A DNA stretch of 44,386 nt from Candidatus Gastranaerophilales bacterium (GCA_944323875.1 CALUUH010000015.1:1-44386), one strand, 5' to 3'; shown: positions 8,633-16,472, counted from the first letter of the stretch. A program made the numbers and translations. Notes: generated by a model from the sequence alone, not told the origin.

Positions 8633-8732
8633 TATCCTTAATCGTTTATACATTAATAATAAATCCAAATAGTTAAAAGTCAATATCTTAATTCAACATA
8701 ATTTTATCAAAATTTATACAAAATACAATTAG
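8633..8732 (-). repeat. Direct repeat copy 1 carrying a promoter and ribosome-binding site
   Basis: About 100 bases that match 9171-9271 in the same orientation, with roughly four in five positions identical. Read leftward it contains TTGACT (8678-8683), a 16-base spacer, TATTAT (8656-8661), then TTAAGGATAA just before the gene at 8624. Its far end overlaps the last codons of the gene at 8707-9165, so the duplicated unit included the end of one gene and the promoter of the next. Confidence 0.7.
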
Positions 8733-9165
8733 GTATCCCATATAAAAAATGGAACCAATAATAATTTATATTTTCATGCAGAATTTGTAATATTGTATTG
8801 ATAAACACAACGAACTGAATTAAAAGTGAAAAAATAAGAATCAAGAGACAACAATTATTACATTTTTGTTGTTTAATAAGCTGATATAATTTTTTTAATG
8901 CAAGTATAAGAAAGAAATAATATGAAAAATGTTTTATGGTAGCTATCAAAAAATAAATAATATATTTTAGTTCTTCAGGTGTTATTACTCCATTAATGAT
9001 ATGATTTATCCATAAAAAAATATCACTAAATTGAAAATCCCAGCCTAATAAAAAAAGATATATAATAAATCCGTATGTTATCCATAAAAATGTAAAATAC
9101 ATTTCAAGAACCAGATACAATGCTGCAATTATGTGAAGATATTTTATTTTACGAAGTCTATTCAT
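8707..9165 (-). CDS. AT-rich multi-pass membrane protein, paralogue of its downstream neighbour
   Basis: A 152-residue protein with about three hydrophobic segments (roughly 10-42, 65-90 and 105-130). It is unrecognised. AAGGAT precedes the ATG and a TTGACT-N16-TATTAT promoter lies in the duplicated region upstream. It shares the FLLG-x-x-F motif and general layout with the 8259-8624 protein, but sequence identity is low, so the genes have diverged far more than their promoters. A short two-cysteine loop (KCNNCC) precedes the last helix. Function is unknown; with the duplication, a small lineage-specific or defence/immunity-like membrane protein is possible, but nothing proves it. Confidence 0.6.
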   Translation of the reverse strand: MNRLRKIKYLHIIAALYLVLEMYFTFLWITYGFIIYLFLLGWDFQFSDIFLWINHIINGVITPEELKYIIYFLIATIKHFSYYFFLILALKKLYQLIKQQKCNNCCLLILIFSLLIQFVVFINTILQILHENINYYWFHFLYGIPNCILYKF

Positions 9166-9170
9166 AGAAT

Positions 9171-9271
9171 TATCCTTAATGATTTATATAATTAATAATA
9201 AATCTAAACAATTAAAAGTCAATATCTTAATTCAAAATAATTCTATCAAAATCTTTACTGAATACAATTAG
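9171..9271 (-). repeat. Direct repeat copy 2 carrying a promoter and a gene-tail remnant
   Basis: Counterpart of 8633-8732, offset by about 538 bases. The promoter is TTGACT (9217-9222), 16 bases, TATTAT (9195-9200), driving the gene at 9165. The distal part still resembles the 3' end of the 8707-9165 gene: read leftward it encodes an NCI tripeptide followed quickly by a stop. This indicates the remnant of a third copy now lost. Confidence 0.65.
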
Positions 9272-9302
9272 CCATTCAACAAGTCGTAAAAAATAACACA
9301 AC

Positions 9303-9331
9303 TTGCGCAAAAACTAAAATCACTGTACAAT
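9303..9331 (+). promoter_or_regulatory. Promoter of ruvC, probably leaderless
   Basis: TTGCGC (9303-9308), a 17-base spacer and TACAAT (9326-9331). The ATG follows seven bases later with no Shine-Dalgarno sequence, so transcription would start at or next to the first base of the start codon. Confidence 0.5.
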
Positions 9332-9338
9332 TGAAATC

Positions 9339-9809
9339 ATGAAGATTATTGGTATAGATCCGGGAATGGCGATTGTAGGATACAGCATTTTGGATTTTGA
9401 CGGCGAAACTCCGACACTTTTGCACTCCGGCTCAATCAGAACAGCAAAAGAAAAATCAGAATCCGCACGGCTGCTGGAAATTTTTGAAGATATGACAACT
9501 ATCGTAGAAAAATACAAGCCTGATATTGCCTCTATCGAAAAGTTATTTTTCTTTAAAAACCAAACAACCGTAATGCCTGTCGCTCACGCAAGAGGTGTTA
9601 TCTTGACTGTTCTGGAAAAATCTCAAATTCCTATTTTTGAATACACGCCAATGGAGGTCAAACAAGTCTTAACCGGCTACGGCCGCGCTGATAAAAAAGA
9701 AGTTCAACAAATGGTGAAAATCGCTCTTAATCGCGACGAATTACCAAAACTCGATGATACAGTTGACGCCATTGCCATTGCAATTTGCCACACACGCAAT
9801 TGTTTGTGA
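9339..9809 (+). CDS. ruvC: Holliday junction resolvase RuvC
   Basis: Endonuclease that cuts Holliday junctions together with the RuvAB branch-migration complex. The 156 residues cover the family at its usual size. Catalytic acidic residues are all visible: D7 in GIDPG, E67 in SIEKLFF, and D140 and D143 in LDDTVDAIAIAICH. The FFKNQTTVMPVAHARGV block is typical of RuvC helices at the dimer interface. It ends in TGA, and the next ATG starts 25 bases later, so the downstream membrane protein and mtnA may be cotranscribed. Confidence 0.95.
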   Translation: MKIIGIDPGMAIVGYSILDFDGETPTLLHSGSIRTAKEKSESARLLEIFEDMTTIVEKYKPDIASIEKLFFFKNQTTVMPVAHARGVILTVLEKSQIPIFEYTPMEVKQVLTGYGRADKKEVQQMVKIALNRDELPKLDDTVDAIAIAICHTRNCL

Positions 9810-9834
9810 TAATATTATTTCCGGAGATGAGTTT

Positions 9835-10302
9835 ATGAATAAATTATTACTAAAACAGGTTAGCATATTGAGTATTATCGCAGGCATAATCCTTGCACTT
9901 TTAACATTAATACCTGTTGTCGGACAGCTTGCATTTATAGTGCTTATGGCACTGGTTTCCGCAATTATAATAGTTTTTATGGCAAAATTTGACCTGATTG
10001 ACATTATGGAAATACGCGAAAGTGTTGTTCTGGGCGCTTTAATCGGCTTTGTGTCATTTCTTGCTTTTGCAGTTGTATTTCTACCTGCAGCCTGGGTCTT
10101 AGGCCGATTTTTTAATCTGGCTTATTTGTACGGAATTTCTATGATACTCAATGTCGGAAGCTTCGGGATAATATTTTTACTTACGCTTTTTGTAGCTGTT
10201 TTGAGCGCTACAATTAATGCATTCAGTGCTTTTATAACCTTCTATGTCTTAGAATTCTTAAAAAGTATTGAAAAAAACGATAATGATAAATTCAAATTAT
10301 AA
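9835..10302 (+). CDS. Four-helix membrane protein of unknown function
   Basis: Start chosen at the ATG at 9835, with GGAG eight bases upstream; the frame is open further back but that part overlaps ruvC. The 155-residue product has four hydrophobic segments (about 8-28, 31-50, 63-90 and 100-140), with small residues and a short charged tail. It is unrecognised; DUF-type small integral membrane proteins have this look. It lies between ruvC and mtnA, ten bases before the mtnA start, so it is likely part of the same transcript. No functional link to either neighbour is evident. Confidence 0.75.
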   Translation: MNKLLLKQVSILSIIAGIILALLTLIPVVGQLAFIVLMALVSAIIIVFMAKFDLIDIMEIRESVVLGALIGFVSFLAFAVVFLPAAWVLGRFFNLAYLYGISMILNVGSFGIIFLLTLFVAVLSATINAFSAFITFYVLEFLKSIEKNDNDKFKL

Positions 10303-10312
10303 GGATAAAAAA

Positions 10313-11371
10313 ATGACGGAATTCAAATCAAAAATAAAAACAATCGAATGGATAGATACATACTCACGAATGGTCGATCAAACACTTTTACCGGAAGAAT
10401 TTAAGTACGTAAATATAACCGGCGGACAGCAAATGTATGACGCAATAAAAACAATGATTGTCCGCGGTGCTCCGGCTATCGGTGTTGCAGGCGCACACGG
10501 TGTTGTTTTATACGCGCAGGAACTCGCTAAAGAAAATCTGTCACGCGACGAATTTATCAGAAAACTTAATGAAAAAGCTGACTATATGGCAAGCTCCAGA
10601 CCTACAGCCGTTAATTTAATGTGGGCTGTTGCAAAACAAAAAGAGATTATCAACAATTCAAAATCTGATATAGCCGGCATTGTTGAAGAACTTAAACAAA
10701 ACGGTATTAAATTAGAAAACGAAGATATCGAAATTAACAAAAAAATCGGAGATTACGGAGCAGAAGTCGTTCCTAAGGGCGCAACCATCCTGACTCACTG
10801 TAATGCTGGCGCACTGGCAACAGTCGGATACGGTACAGCACTCGGCGTTGTGCGTTCTGCATTTGCCAGTGACCCAACAATTCAGGTTTTTGCTGACGAA
10901 ACACGACCGCGGCAGCAGGGAGCGAGAATTACAACTCTTGAACTCACGATGGACGGAATTCCAACGACTTTGATTACAGATGGCATGTGCTCATATTTTA
11001 TGAAAAAAGGCATGATAGATATGGTCGTGGTCGGGGCCGACAGAATTGCGGCAAATGGCGATACTGCAAACAAGATTGGGACATATACCGTTGCCATTGC
11101 GGCGAAATACCATAATGTACCTTTTTATATTGCCGCACCGTTATCTACGATTGACACAAGCATAAAAACCGGCGACGAGATAGTAATTGAAGAACGCTCA
11201 CGTGATGAAGTTACACATATTAACGGAAAAATAATTTGTGCACCGGAAGTGAATGTTATCAATCCGGGATTTGATGTCACGCCGCACGAACTAATCACAG
11301 GAATTATAACAGAAAAGGGCATTTTGCGTCCTGATTACAAGATGTCTATACGGAATGCATTTAAAACATAA
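10313..11371 (+). CDS. mtnA: S-methyl-5-thioribose-1-phosphate isomerase
   Basis: Converts methylthioribose-1-phosphate to methylthioribulose-1-phosphate in methionine salvage; it belongs to the eIF2B alpha/beta/delta-like family. The ATG at 10313 with AAGGA six bases upstream gives 352 residues, the normal length; an in-frame TTG at 10268 inside the preceding gene is rejected. Conserved blocks include IVRGAPAIGVAGA, SSRPTAVNL, the catalytic cysteine in LTHCNAGALATVGYGTALG, ADETRPRQQGARIT and the catalytic aspartate in VVGADRIAANGDTANKIGT. No other salvage genes are next to it, so the rest of the pathway would be elsewhere; some stand-alone homologues act on ribose-1,5-bisphosphate-like substrates instead. 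Confidence 0.93.
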   Translation: MTEFKSKIKTIEWIDTYSRMVDQTLLPEEFKYVNITGGQQMYDAIKTMIVRGAPAIGVAGAHGVVLYAQELAKENLSRDEFIRKLNEKADYMASSRPTAVNLMWAVAKQKEIINNSKSDIAGIVEELKQNGIKLENEDIEINKKIGDYGAEVVPKGATILTHCNAGALATVGYGTALGVVRSAFASDPTIQVFADETRPRQQGARITTLELTMDGIPTTLITDGMCSYFMKKGMIDMVVVGADRIAANGDTANKIGTYTVAIAAKYHNVPFYIAAPLSTIDTSIKTGDEIVIEERSRDEVTHINGKIICAPEVNVINPGFDVTPHELITGIITEKGILRPDYKMSIRNAFKT

Positions 11372-11383
11372 TATAAGCAAAAA

Positions 11384-12076
11384 TTAATAATAGCTTATAC
11401 TGTAATTATCCCGCATTACACGCGCGGTACAAGCGAGCCCGAGTCCTGCCGTATTACAATTATATGTAGAATCTTCTCCGGCAGGGACAATTGTTTCATC
11501 ACGCAGCACAAATGCAAAAATATCTGACCCGACGCGGTTAGGTCGGCGATCTCCGTTTACATCAACAATGAATACAACAGAGGTACCGTCAACTTTTACG
11601 CCAAATTCATCTTCTATAACCGCTTGAGAAAAAACATTCACCAATACATTCATACCATCTGTCAGAGTAAACATATACTGATAAGGTTCGGTTGAAGTTA
11701 AATATACTTTGCCGCTTAAATATGTAGTGGGATATTTCCAACAGCCGGCCTGATTAGAACATTCACGTAAAACCTGAAAATAAGGTTTATAGTATTTATA
11801 TGCCTTCGCGGCTGAATTGTAATCATAATCCTTTAAGTCCCAATATACCGGCGACATATTGTCGTTAACAACAAGCTGTGTTACCTGAGAAAGTGAATTT
11901 TGAATTTTTCTCAATGCAACCATATTTTTCTTTTCATCTATTGCAGAAACAATATTTGTTATAAGTAATGCCGCAATAGTACCAACAATAGCAATCGCAA
12001 GAACTAATTCAGGCATTGACAATCCTGATTTTGCAGAAATTCTCTCAAAATCTCTTCCAGCAGTAAAGTGTATCAA
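11384..12076 (-). CDS. Type IV pilin/pseudopilin-like protein with prepilin cleavage site
   Basis: Start chosen as the TTG at 12076, with AGGAG six bases upstream; the ATG at 12106 has no ribosome-binding site. This gives an 18-residue leader ending in G18, cleaved before L19 by prepilin peptidase, with the essential glutamate at +5 (SGLSMPELVLAIAIVG) followed by a hydrophobic helix. The mature part has cysteine pairs (CSNQAGC and CNTAGLGLAC) and the phrase VFIVDVNGDRRPNRVGSDIFAF, a DxNGDxxPNxxG segment typical of major-pilin-like proteins with a possible metal-binding loop. The tail CTARVMRDNYSI resembles the pilin end at 1-384. It is probably a minor pilin or a secretion pseudopilin. It converges with mtnA, 12 bases apart. 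Confidence 0.85.
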   Translation of the reverse strand: MIHFTAGRDFERISAKSGLSMPELVLAIAIVGTIAALLITNIVSAIDEKKNMVALRKIQNSLSQVTQLVVNDNMSPVYWDLKDYDYNSAAKAYKYYKPYFQVLRECSNQAGCWKYPTTYLSGKVYLTSTEPYQYMFTLTDGMNVLVNVFSQAVIEDEFGVKVDGTSVVFIVDVNGDRRPNRVGSDIFAFVLRDETIVPAGEDSTYNCNTAGLGLACTARVMRDNYSISYY

Positions 12077-12179
12077 TTTATTCTCCTGAATTATTAAATT
12101 GCTCAATAAATATTATATAGCGTATGTTCTAATTATTCCCAATTTTAACATTTTTTAAACATAAAATTAAAAAATTGGT

Positions 12180-12216
12180 ACAAACAGATGACTTTACACT
12201 CTGTTTGTCTTACATT
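12180..12216 (+). promoter_or_regulatory. bioF promoter with overlapping 9-bp inverted-repeat operator
   Basis: ACAAACAGA (12180-12188) and TCTGTTTGT (12200-12208) form a perfect inverted repeat with an 11-base spacer. It overlaps a possible -35 (ATGACT, 12188-12193) and the spacer before a -10 (TACATT, 12211-12216). The bioF ATG follows six bases later without a Shine-Dalgarno sequence. A repressor bound here would block the promoter. The half-site is not the classical BirA box. Confidence 0.5.
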
Positions 12217-12222
12217 TAGTGT

Positions 12223-13353
12223 ATGTACGAAAACTATTCTGATATATTAAAAACGCTTGATAGCAACTCACATTTCAGGACGATAAAAGATTTTACCGGC
12301 AAGGATGAAAAATATATTTATAACGGCGGGCAAAAACTGCTTAATCTGTCGTCCAATAATTATCTTGGATTAGCGGATAATAAAAAAATTACCGAACGAT
12401 TTCTGGATACGACCGGAACAGAATACTCATTTGGAAGTGCATCTGCAAGGTTGCTGACAGGTACTTTGCCCGTTTACAAAGAGTTAGAGAATTTAATAAG
12501 TGAACTTTTTAATACTCAGGGGACACTGCTTTTTAACAGCGGATATCATGCCAATGTCGGAATTAACAGCACTCTGGCGCAAAAAGGAGATGTTATTTTT
12601 TCTGACAAACTTAATCATGCCAGTATAATTGACGGTATGCAGCTTGCGCAAGGAAAATTTTTCAGATACCCGCACAATGATATGAGTGCACTTGAAAAAC
12701 TTCTTCTCAGAGAAAGAAAAAATTTCAAAGAGGCGATAATTGTGTCTGAAAGTGTGTTTAGTATGGATGGCGACATTGCGGATATCGCAAAACTTGTTGA
12801 ATTAAAAAACAAATACAACTGTATGCTTGTTCTTGACGAAGCGCATGCATTCGGAGTATTCGGTCAAAAAGGTCTTGGTGTTTCAGAAACCCTAGGATTA
12901 ATTAACGAAGTTGATTTGATTGTTGGAACTTTTGGCAAAGCAATAGGCTCAGTAGGGGCTTTTGCGACCGGTAAAAAAGTTCTTATTGACTATTTAATAA
13001 ACAAGGCGCGTTCTTTTATTTTTTCAACTTCTTTGCCGCCGATTAACATAGCTTTTTCAAAATGGATTATAGAAAATGAATTACCGCACACTTATGAAAA
13101 GCGGCAAAATATGCTTGCGCTCGGGAGGAAATTCAACAGCCGGAGCCATATTATACCGGTAATTATTGGTGAGAATGACAAAACTGTTCAAATGTGCGAT
13201 ATTTTGTATCAAAACGGGTATTTCACACTGCCTATCAGGCCGCCGACTGTTCCTGCAGGAACTTCCAGAATAAGAATTTCTTTGACTACAGAGATTGAAG
13301 AAAATGATTTGACGAAACTTCAGGAGATATTAAAATGCAATATTACTGGTTAA
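12223..13353 (+). CDS. bioF: 8-amino-7-oxononanoate synthase (biotin synthesis)
   Basis: PLP-dependent alpha-oxoamine synthase joining pimeloyl-ACP (or -CoA) and alanine, the first step of biotin ring assembly. The family features are clear: SSNNYLGLA near 43-51, the substrate/PLP loop GSASARLLTGT, H132 in KLNHASI, D205 and H208 in LDEAHAFG, and PLP lysine K239 in GTFGKAIGS. Length (376) is normal. It starts a tight operon: the last 19 bases overlap bioG. This context supports BioF over the related glycine C-acetyltransferase, which shares the fold. Confidence 0.92.
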   Translation: MYENYSDILKTLDSNSHFRTIKDFTGKDEKYIYNGGQKLLNLSSNNYLGLADNKKITERFLDTTGTEYSFGSASARLLTGTLPVYKELENLISELFNTQGTLLFNSGYHANVGINSTLAQKGDVIFSDKLNHASIIDGMQLAQGKFFRYPHNDMSALEKLLLRERKNFKEAIIVSESVFSMDGDIADIAKLVELKNKYNCMLVLDEAHAFGVFGQKGLGVSETLGLINEVDLIVGTFGKAIGSVGAFATGKKVLIDYLINKARSFIFSTSLPPINIAFSKWIIENELPHTYEKRQNMLALGRKFNSRSHIIPVIIGENDKTVQMCDILYQNGYFTLPIRPPTVPAGTSRIRISLTTEIEENDLTKLQEILKCNITG

Positions 13354-13997
13354 ATAAAAACAACAACGAGAATTTAATAATTTTTTTCGGCGGCTGGAGC
13401 TTTGACCACAAACCTTTTGAATATTTGGAGTGCGGAAAAAATGATGTATTAATGTTTTATGATTATACGGACTTAAATCTGCCGGAAGGTATTTTTGAGG
13501 TATCGGATTATAATGACATAAAACTTATAAGCTGGTCAATGGGTGTTTTTGCAGCGTATTATCTTCGCGATAGGCTGCCGGAATTCAGTTATAAACTTGC
13601 GGTAAACGGTACTCCGTTTCCTGTTGATAACAGTTTGGGTATTCCGGAGAGAACCTTCAATTTGACATTGCAGTATGCCGAAACAGGTTTACAGGGAAAA
13701 TTTTACAAAAATGTTTTTTCAAATGATGATTTTCTTGCAAAATATCAGCAGTCACCTGTGGAACGTTCAATTCAAAACCGTGTCGAAGAACTGGTAAGTC
13801 TTGATAATTTTATTAAATCTTCCACTCAAACCTATGACGGCAAATATTATAACCGCGCAATAGTCGGGCTGGAGGACAAAATTATTCCGGTTAAAAATCA
13901 GTTGAATTGCTGGAATGATTTAGCGGTAAAACTTGAGTGCGGACATTTTCCGTTCTATAATTTTACAAGCTGGGACGAAATATTAAAATGCAGGTAA
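13335..13997 (+). CDS. bioG: Pimeloyl-ACP methyl ester esterase BioG (DUF452-type)
   Basis: Alpha/beta hydrolase that removes the methyl group from pimeloyl-ACP methyl ester and so ends the disguised fatty-acid route to pimelate; it replaces E. coli BioH. Visible are the strand IIFFGGWSFD near the N-terminus, nucleophile S68 in ISWSMGVF, the acid in GLEDKIIP and the base in CGHFPF near the end. The length (220) and lack of a cap domain fit BioG. It overlaps bioF by 19 bases and bioC by 10, so translation is coupled. Confidence 0.9.
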   Translation: MQYYWLNKNNNENLIIFFGGWSFDHKPFEYLECGKNDVLMFYDYTDLNLPEGIFEVSDYNDIKLISWSMGVFAAYYLRDRLPEFSYKLAVNGTPFPVDNSLGIPERTFNLTLQYAETGLQGKFYKNVFSNDDFLAKYQQSPVERSIQNRVEELVSLDNFIKSSTQTYDGKYYNRAIVGLEDKIIPVKNQLNCWNDLAVKLECGHFPFYNFTSWDEILKCR

Positions 13998-14725
13998 ACC
14001 CTAAAATCGTAAAAAAACAGTTTGAAAAAAATATGGATAAGTACAATGAAAATGCACTTGTCCAAATTGAACTTGCTCAAAAACTGACTGATGCGTTATG
14101 CGAATACAGATGCAGTTTTAGACGAATTCTGGAACTCGGATCCGGCACAGGGATTTTAAGCAGGGAAATTCTAAAACAGCTTTCTTATGAGCAGTATTTT
14201 GCAAACGATCTTGTCGAAAAATCAAAAAAATATCTGGATAAAATTATACCTGAATATACTTTTATTTGCGGTAATGCTCAAAAGATTAAACCCAACTGTA
14301 AAATGGATTTGATTATATCTAATGCGATGTTTCAGTGGTTTAATTCACTTGAGGGGGCTGTTGAACATTTTTCAGGACTTTTGGAGAAAAACGGACTGCT
14401 TGCATTTACGACATTTGCACCGGAAAATTTTAAGGAAATAAGAGAGGTTACGGGGCTATCGCTTGAATATAAATCAACAGATTACATCAAAGATATTCTA
14501 AGTAAAAATTATGAGGTATTGCATCTGGAAGAATACACACGGATTTTGAAATTCAAAAGTCCTCTGGAGCTTCTTGCACACATGAAAAATACCGGTGTTA
14601 ATTCACTTTCGGCCAAAAGCCTGACGTTTAAAGAAGTTAAGGAATTTTGTGATAAATATACAGAATTATTTCCGGATAACCGGTTGACTTACGCGCCGAT
14701 AATTGTCATTGCAAAATCTAAGTGA
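13988..14725 (+). CDS. bioC: Malonyl-ACP O-methyltransferase
   Basis: SAM-dependent methyltransferase that methylates malonyl-ACP to start pimelate synthesis. The SAM motif is ILELGSGTGILS (about 47-58), with the later LIISNAMFQWF motif typical of BioC. Its N-terminus, KKQFEKNMDKYNENA, matches the F...A..Y...A pattern of the family. The 245 residues are the expected size. With bioF and bioG it forms a complete pimeloyl-ACP-to-KAPA module. The genes for the later steps (bioA, bioD, bioB) are not in the window. Confidence 0.92.
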   Translation: MQVNPKIVKKQFEKNMDKYNENALVQIELAQKLTDALCEYRCSFRRILELGSGTGILSREILKQLSYEQYFANDLVEKSKKYLDKIIPEYTFICGNAQKIKPNCKMDLIISNAMFQWFNSLEGAVEHFSGLLEKNGLLAFTTFAPENFKEIREVTGLSLEYKSTDYIKDILSKNYEVLHLEEYTRILKFKSPLELLAHMKNTGVNSLSAKSLTFKEVKEFCDKYTELFPDNRLTYAPIIVIAKSK

Positions 14726-14737
14726 CTGCTTTTGGAG

Positions 14738-14743
14738 TATAAT
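14738..14743 (+). promoter_or_regulatory. -10 element immediately before hemW
   Basis: A perfect TATAAT six bases before the hemW ATG. No clear -35 is found at the proper distance. A GGAG lies at 14734-14737, but 12 bases from the ATG, long for a ribosome-binding site. Either a leaderless internal promoter or plain readthrough from bioC could express hemW. Confidence 0.35.
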
Positions 14744-14749
14744 AAACCT

Positions 14750-15838
14750 ATGGCGCAGAATGTTTATATCCACATACCTTTTTGCAGGCAAAAATGCAGG
14801 TATTGTTCGTTTGTATCTTTTCCTGAATTGCGGCAAAAAGAGCTGTATCTAAATAAATTGGAAGAAGAAATTAAATATTTTTATAAGCAGGAACTTTTAA
14901 AGACGCTGTATTTTGGCGGCGGTACACCATCTTTGCTCGAGCCGGATGAAATATCACGGCTCATAAGACTTTTTAATATCGCCCCTGATGCCGAAATAAC
15001 AGTTGAATTAAATCCGGAAAATATAACTTATGAATATTTGCAAAAACTAAAATCGGCCGGCGTGAACAGATTGAGCATTGGCTGTCAGACTTTTGATGAA
15101 AAAAAACTTGTACAAATCGGCCGGAAACATTTGGATCAGGATGTTTTGAATGCGGTAAATAATGCATTTGCAGCCGGTTTTGACAATGTAAGTCTTGATT
15201 TTATATACGGATTACCTGAACAAACAGTGAGCGAATTCGAACAGGATTTATTAAAGGCGGTTTCTTTAGATGTACAACATATTTCGTTGTATGGATTAAA
15301 AATAGAGGACGGATGTTATTTTGCATCGCACATGCCGGAAAATCTTCCTGATAGCGATTTGCAGGCCGATATGTATTTGAAGGCTGTTGAAGTCTTAAAA
15401 TTAAATGGATACGAGCATTACGAAGTCAGTAATTTCGCAAAATCGGGGTATTACTCACGACACAACTTGAACTACTGGGATAATAATTCGTATTATGGTT
15501 TTGGAATTTCCGCGCACGGATATATTGATAACAAAAGATATTCAAATCACGAAAAATTTGATGAATATTTTGAGTCACCATGCCGGCATGCTACAGAGCA
15601 TGTCGTTACGGATGAAGAAAAACTTGAAGAAGAAATTTTTTTAGGTTTCCGGAAAATGTCCGGTGTTTCTATAGACAACATAAATAAAAAATTCGATATG
15701 GATTTTGAAAAGCAGTACAGCCGGATACTGGAAAAATATATTGCAAGCGGTCATATCGTAAAACAAAACGGGCGCTTTAAGTTGACGGATCAAGGTATTC
15801 TTGTGAGTACAATTATTCTTGCAGATTTTTTGGAATAA
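14750..15838 (+). CDS. hemW: Radical SAM protein HemW (HemN-like heme chaperone)
   Basis: Start chosen at the ATG at 14750, giving MAQNVYIHIPFC; the TTG at 14732 overlaps the purine-rich stretch and is rejected. The radical SAM cluster motif is C12-x3-C16-x2-C19, followed by S-F rather than the extra cysteine of true coproporphyrinogen dehydrogenase HemN. This supports HemW, which carries heme. Further blocks are TLYFGGGTPSLL, VELNPENIT, GVNRLSIGCQTFD, the central SLDFIYGLPEQT and HYEVSNFAKSG with YWDNNSYYGFGISAH. The 362-residue length fits. It follows the biotin genes, 24 bases after bioC, probably by chance of operon assembly. Confidence 0.85.
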   Translation: MAQNVYIHIPFCRQKCRYCSFVSFPELRQKELYLNKLEEEIKYFYKQELLKTLYFGGGTPSLLEPDEISRLIRLFNIAPDAEITVELNPENITYEYLQKLKSAGVNRLSIGCQTFDEKKLVQIGRKHLDQDVLNAVNNAFAAGFDNVSLDFIYGLPEQTVSEFEQDLLKAVSLDVQHISLYGLKIEDGCYFASHMPENLPDSDLQADMYLKAVEVLKLNGYEHYEVSNFAKSGYYSRHNLNYWDNNSYYGFGISAHGYIDNKRYSNHEKFDEYFESPCRHATEHVVTDEEKLEEEIFLGFRKMSGVSIDNINKKFDMDFEKQYSRILEKYIASGHIVKQNGRFKLTDQGILVSTIILADFLE

Positions 15839-15843
15839 ATAAT

Positions 15844-15866
15844 GGCGCCGGCCTGCGGCCGGCGCC
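15844..15866. terminator. Symmetric GC hairpin between convergent genes
   Basis: A perfect 10-base-pair stem (15844-15853 with 15857-15866) made only of G and C with a TGC loop. It lies five bases after the hemW stop and downstream of the convergent gene at 15941. Neither side has a U-tract, so it may work as a transcription barrier, a 3'-end protector of mRNA or a protein site rather than a standard terminator. Confidence 0.55.
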
Positions 15867-15940
15867 TGACAAATCTATTAACTATTAGCGATTTCGGATG
15901 CTATCTCATCAATTAATTGATCCATTTCATCGCGTTTCAG

Positions 15941-16309
15941 TCAATCTTTTCCACGGATTTTGTTAAATTTTTCAGCACACCATGCGATTGTATTGTCATA
16001 AGCCTCAGCAACACCTTCACCGATTTTTGCACATACATTTTTCGCGTTTGCCATAAATCCTTCCGGAGCTTCTATAGATGTTAACTTACCTTTTTTAGCG
16101 GCAACACCAAGTCCTACGGCTGCAGCTGCAAGTACTCCTACTGTCCATAAAAATGCTTTTAGTCCGGTATGTTTTTTCTTAGGTTTTTCAAAACTGTCAG
16201 CCGGCATTTCTGGAGCACTGCCTTGAGGCTGCTGCGGCTGAGAAAATTTACCTTCACGTTCCAAGATAGGATTACCTTTAAAATTTACACCTGATACAGA
16301 ATTTAACAT
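15941..16309 (-). CDS. Small membrane protein with N-terminal NFKG motif, probably truncated by a TGA
   Basis: The 122-residue product starts at an ATG with AGGAGG upstream. Residues 8-12 are VNFKG, the F-x-G motif shared with other proteins here; a Gln/Pro-rich stretch follows, then KPKKKH, one membrane helix (about 50-70) and a helical tail ending in RGKD. The stop is TGA, but the frame continues without another stop for 20 codons and then meets TAA TAG. The extension reads LKRDEMDQLIDEIASEIANS, a plausible amphipathic helix. A single change from TGG would restore a 143-residue protein. The function is unknown; it resembles small DUF883-like or helical anchor proteins only in layout. Confidence 0.7.
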   Translation of the reverse strand: MLNSVSGVNFKGNPILEREGKFSQPQQPQGSAPEMPADSFEKPKKKHTGLKAFLWTVGVLAAAAVGLGVAAKKGKLTSIEAPEGFMANAKNVCAKIGEGVAEAYDNTIAWCAEKFNKIRGKD

Positions 16310-16472
16310 ATAGAACCTCCTATTTTCACACTATTGGATACAGATATAAAACACCTGATAGTTTTATTTTGTCTAAAAAATCAGACAATTTCAATAATTG
16401 TAACAAAAGTTTACAAGAAAATGGAATATTTTTTATTCCCGTGTCATCTATATAAATAAGGAGAATTTTAAT

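Noticed and set aside
11372-11399. TATAAGC...GCTTATA inverted repeat between convergent mtnA and the pilin-like gene
   Set aside because: A 7-bp AT-rich stem overlapping the pilin gene's stop codon, with a long loop and no U-tract; too weak to call a terminator.
16369-16388. TTGTCT...AGACAA inverted repeat between divergent genes
   Set aside because: Only six base pairs with an A-rich spacer; such repeats are expected by chance in AT-rich intergenic DNA.
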